Below the pieces are notes generated by a model that did no database searches, was not told where the DNA came from, and saw only the letters and a list, made by a program, of their open reading frames with translations. From an uncultured Curtobacterium sp. (GTDB lineage: Bacteria > Actinomycetota > Actinomycetes > Actinomycetales > Microbacteriaceae): a DNA stretch of 5,985 nt. Positions 4,892 to 5,985 of this stretch are shown here, in pieces. Position numbers and translations under genes: made by a program. Position 1 is the first letter of the stretch; each line of letters starts with the position of its first letter. The stretch is taken from the NCBI GenBank assembly GCA_913774725.1, contig CAJYIG010000278.1:1-5985 (forward strand), written 5' to 3'.

Positions 4892-5958
4892 TGTCGGTGT
4901 TCGCCGGTCGCGACGGCTTCGTCGCATCCGAGGCCGGTCCCGCCGCCCACTACGGCAACCCCGTCGGCGAGCAGCGGGCGCTCGCCGCCGGCCGTGCCGT
5001 GGTCGAGCTCGGTCTCGGCGTCGTGACGATCAGCGGACCGGACCGCCTGTCCTGGCTCAACTCGATCACGTCCCAGCTGCTCACCGGGCTCGCACCGGGC
5101 GCGAGCACCGAGACGCTGGTCCTCGACCAGTCCGGTCGCGTCGAGCACGCCGCCCGGGTGGTCGACGACGGCGAGGTGACGTGGCTCCTCACCGAGCCCA
5201 CGGACGCCGCCCCGCTCGCGGCCTGGCTCGACTCCATGCGCTTCATGCTCCGCGTCGAGGTCGCCGACCGCTCGGCCGACCTCGTCACGCTCGGCCGGTT
5301 CGACGGCTCGGCAGCGCCGGACGACGTGGTCGTCGCGTGGGTCGACCCGTGGTCGTCGGTCACGCCCGGTGGGTGGGGCTACGCCGCCCTGGAGGCCCAC
5401 CCCGGCTCCGACTGGACCCTCCGCATCGACGTGGTCACCCCGGACACCGCGGTCGCCCTGGCGGAGTCCGGTGCGCCGGTCGCGGGGCTCCTCGCGTTCG
5501 AGGCACTGCGCATCGCCGCGTGGCGCCCGGTCCTCGCCGACGTCGACGAGCGGACGATCCCGCACGAGCTCGACTGGCTCCGCTCCGCCGTGCACCTGTC
5601 GAAGGGCTGCTACCGCGGGCAGGAGACCGTCGCGAAGGTGCACAACCTCGGGCACCCGCCGCGCCGCCTCGTGATGCTCCACCTGGACGGGTCGGACGGC
5701 GTGCTGCCCGTACCCGGCACCGCGGTCGAGCTGGACGGCAAGGACGTCGGGCGGCTCACCGCCTCGGCGCTCCACCACGAGCTCGGGCCGATCGGGCTCG
5801 CGGTCGTGAAGCGCTCGCTCGACCCCGCTGCGACGCTGACCCTGACCGTCGACGACGTCGTGGTCACCGCGGCGCAGGAGACGATCGTCCCGCCGGAGGC
5901 CGGCGCGACGGCGAACGTGCCGCGCCTGCCCCGGCTCGGAGCCGTCCGCCGCAGCTGA
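4891..5958 (+). CDS. ygfZ: YgfZ/GcvT-like folate-binding protein for Fe-S cluster maintenance
   Basis: The 355-residue product belongs to the YgfZ family, GcvT-like tetrahydrofolate-binding proteins that help assemble or repair certain Fe-S enzymes. The family signature is complete: K238-G-C-Y-R-G-Q-E245, followed by V248-A-K-V-H-N-L-G-H. C240 is the only cysteine in the protein and is the residue required in E. coli YgfZ. Earlier, L53-S-W-L-N-S-I-T-S-Q-L-L and L78-D-Q-S-G-R-V fit the GcvT-like fold, and E204 to R220 with I223-P-H-E matches the stretch before the signature. Length is slightly above E. coli (326), with a short Pro-rich tail (about 333-355). I chose ATG 4891 over an upstream in-frame start at 4822. 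It overlaps the preceding stop by one base (TGATG) and has GAAGGT six bases upstream (4879-4884). It is often annotated as an aminomethyltransferase, but the signature favours YgfZ. Confidence 0.94.
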   Translation: MSVFAGRDGFVASEAGPAAHYGNPVGEQRALAAGRAVVELGLGVVTISGPDRLSWLNSITSQLLTGLAPGASTETLVLDQSGRVEHAARVVDDGEVTWLLTEPTDAAPLAAWLDSMRFMLRVEVADRSADLVTLGRFDGSAAPDDVVVAWVDPWSSVTPGGWGYAALEAHPGSDWTLRIDVVTPDTAVALAESGAPVAGLLAFEALRIAAWRPVLADVDERTIPHELDWLRSAVHLSKGCYRGQETVAKVHNLGHPPRRLVMLHLDGSDGVLPVPGTAVELDGKDVGRLTASALHHELGPIGLAVVKRSLDPAATLTLTVDDVVVTAAQETIVPPEAGATANVPRLPRLGAVRRS

Positions 5959-5970
5959 TCCGCGTCACGT

Positions 5971-5985
5971 CGGAACCTGGTTCCG
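5971..5985. other. Perfect palindrome at the window edge, operator or terminator stem
   Basis: CGGAACC-T-GGTTCCG is symmetric over 15 bases and begins 13 bp after the ygfZ stop. As RNA it could fold with five-base arms and a five-base loop, a weak terminator; as DNA it looks like a dimer-binding operator for a gene beyond the window. The sequence ends here, so no T-tract or next gene can be checked. Confidence 0.45.

Noticed and set aside
4768..5778. Long minus-strand frame opposite ygfZ
   Set aside because: The product is low-complexity and Arg/Val/Gly-rich with no motif, while the plus strand encodes a complete YgfZ signature.
5971..5985. SOS (LexA) box
   Set aside because: The GAAC and GTTC half-sites are three bases apart here, whereas the actinobacterial LexA box needs four.
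1..5985. tRNA, rRNA, CRISPR, mobile element or prophage
   Set aside because: No tRNA-like cloverleaf, spaced identical repeats, transposase or integrase motif was seen; gene content and composition are uniform.

Overview
This is a very GC-rich window with the coding style of an actinobacterium. Wobble positions are almost all G or C, GTG and TTG starts occur, and -10 boxes lie a few bases before start codons. A mycothiol synthase and a GlnR-type regulator confirm a mycothiol-making actinobacterium. The overall look resembles Microbacteriaceae (Curtobacterium or Leifsonia-like), but that family placement is inference from memory, not a search. No RNA gene, CRISPR array, insertion sequence or prophage gene is visible.

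Left half, minus strand (3675 down to 35): three genes run in one direction and probably form an operon. They are a GlnR-type winged-helix regulator, mycothiol synthase MshD, and a membrane-anchored Ser/Thr protein kinase. The glnR stop and the mshD start share one base (TAGTG). The kinase follows mshD after 48 bp. The glnR-mshD pairing is also known in mycobacteria.

Middle (3676-4175): a divergent intergenic region of about 110 bp carries the glnR promoter. It is followed by a short gene for a three-helix membrane protein of unknown function. A 96-bp gap then holds three tandem 15-bp units, an 11-bp-arm inverted repeat, and a TAGACT -10 box that abuts the inverted repeat.

Right half, plus strand (4176-5958): three tightly overlapping genes. 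The first is a 38-residue single-helix membrane peptide that appears to be leaderless. Its stop overlaps the TTG start of a nitrobindin-like heme-binding beta-barrel protein (TTGA). That gene's stop overlaps the start of a YgfZ-type folate-binding Fe-S repair protein (TGATG).

Taken together, the window joins nitrogen and thiol regulation (GlnR, MshD) and kinase signalling with a divergent unit that plausibly handles NO or peroxynitrite stress and Fe-S maintenance. The genes are mostly conserved housekeeping types. The least explained parts are the 38-residue peptide, the inverted repeat touching its promoter, the kinase's cysteine-containing outer domain, and the repeat insertion in MshD.
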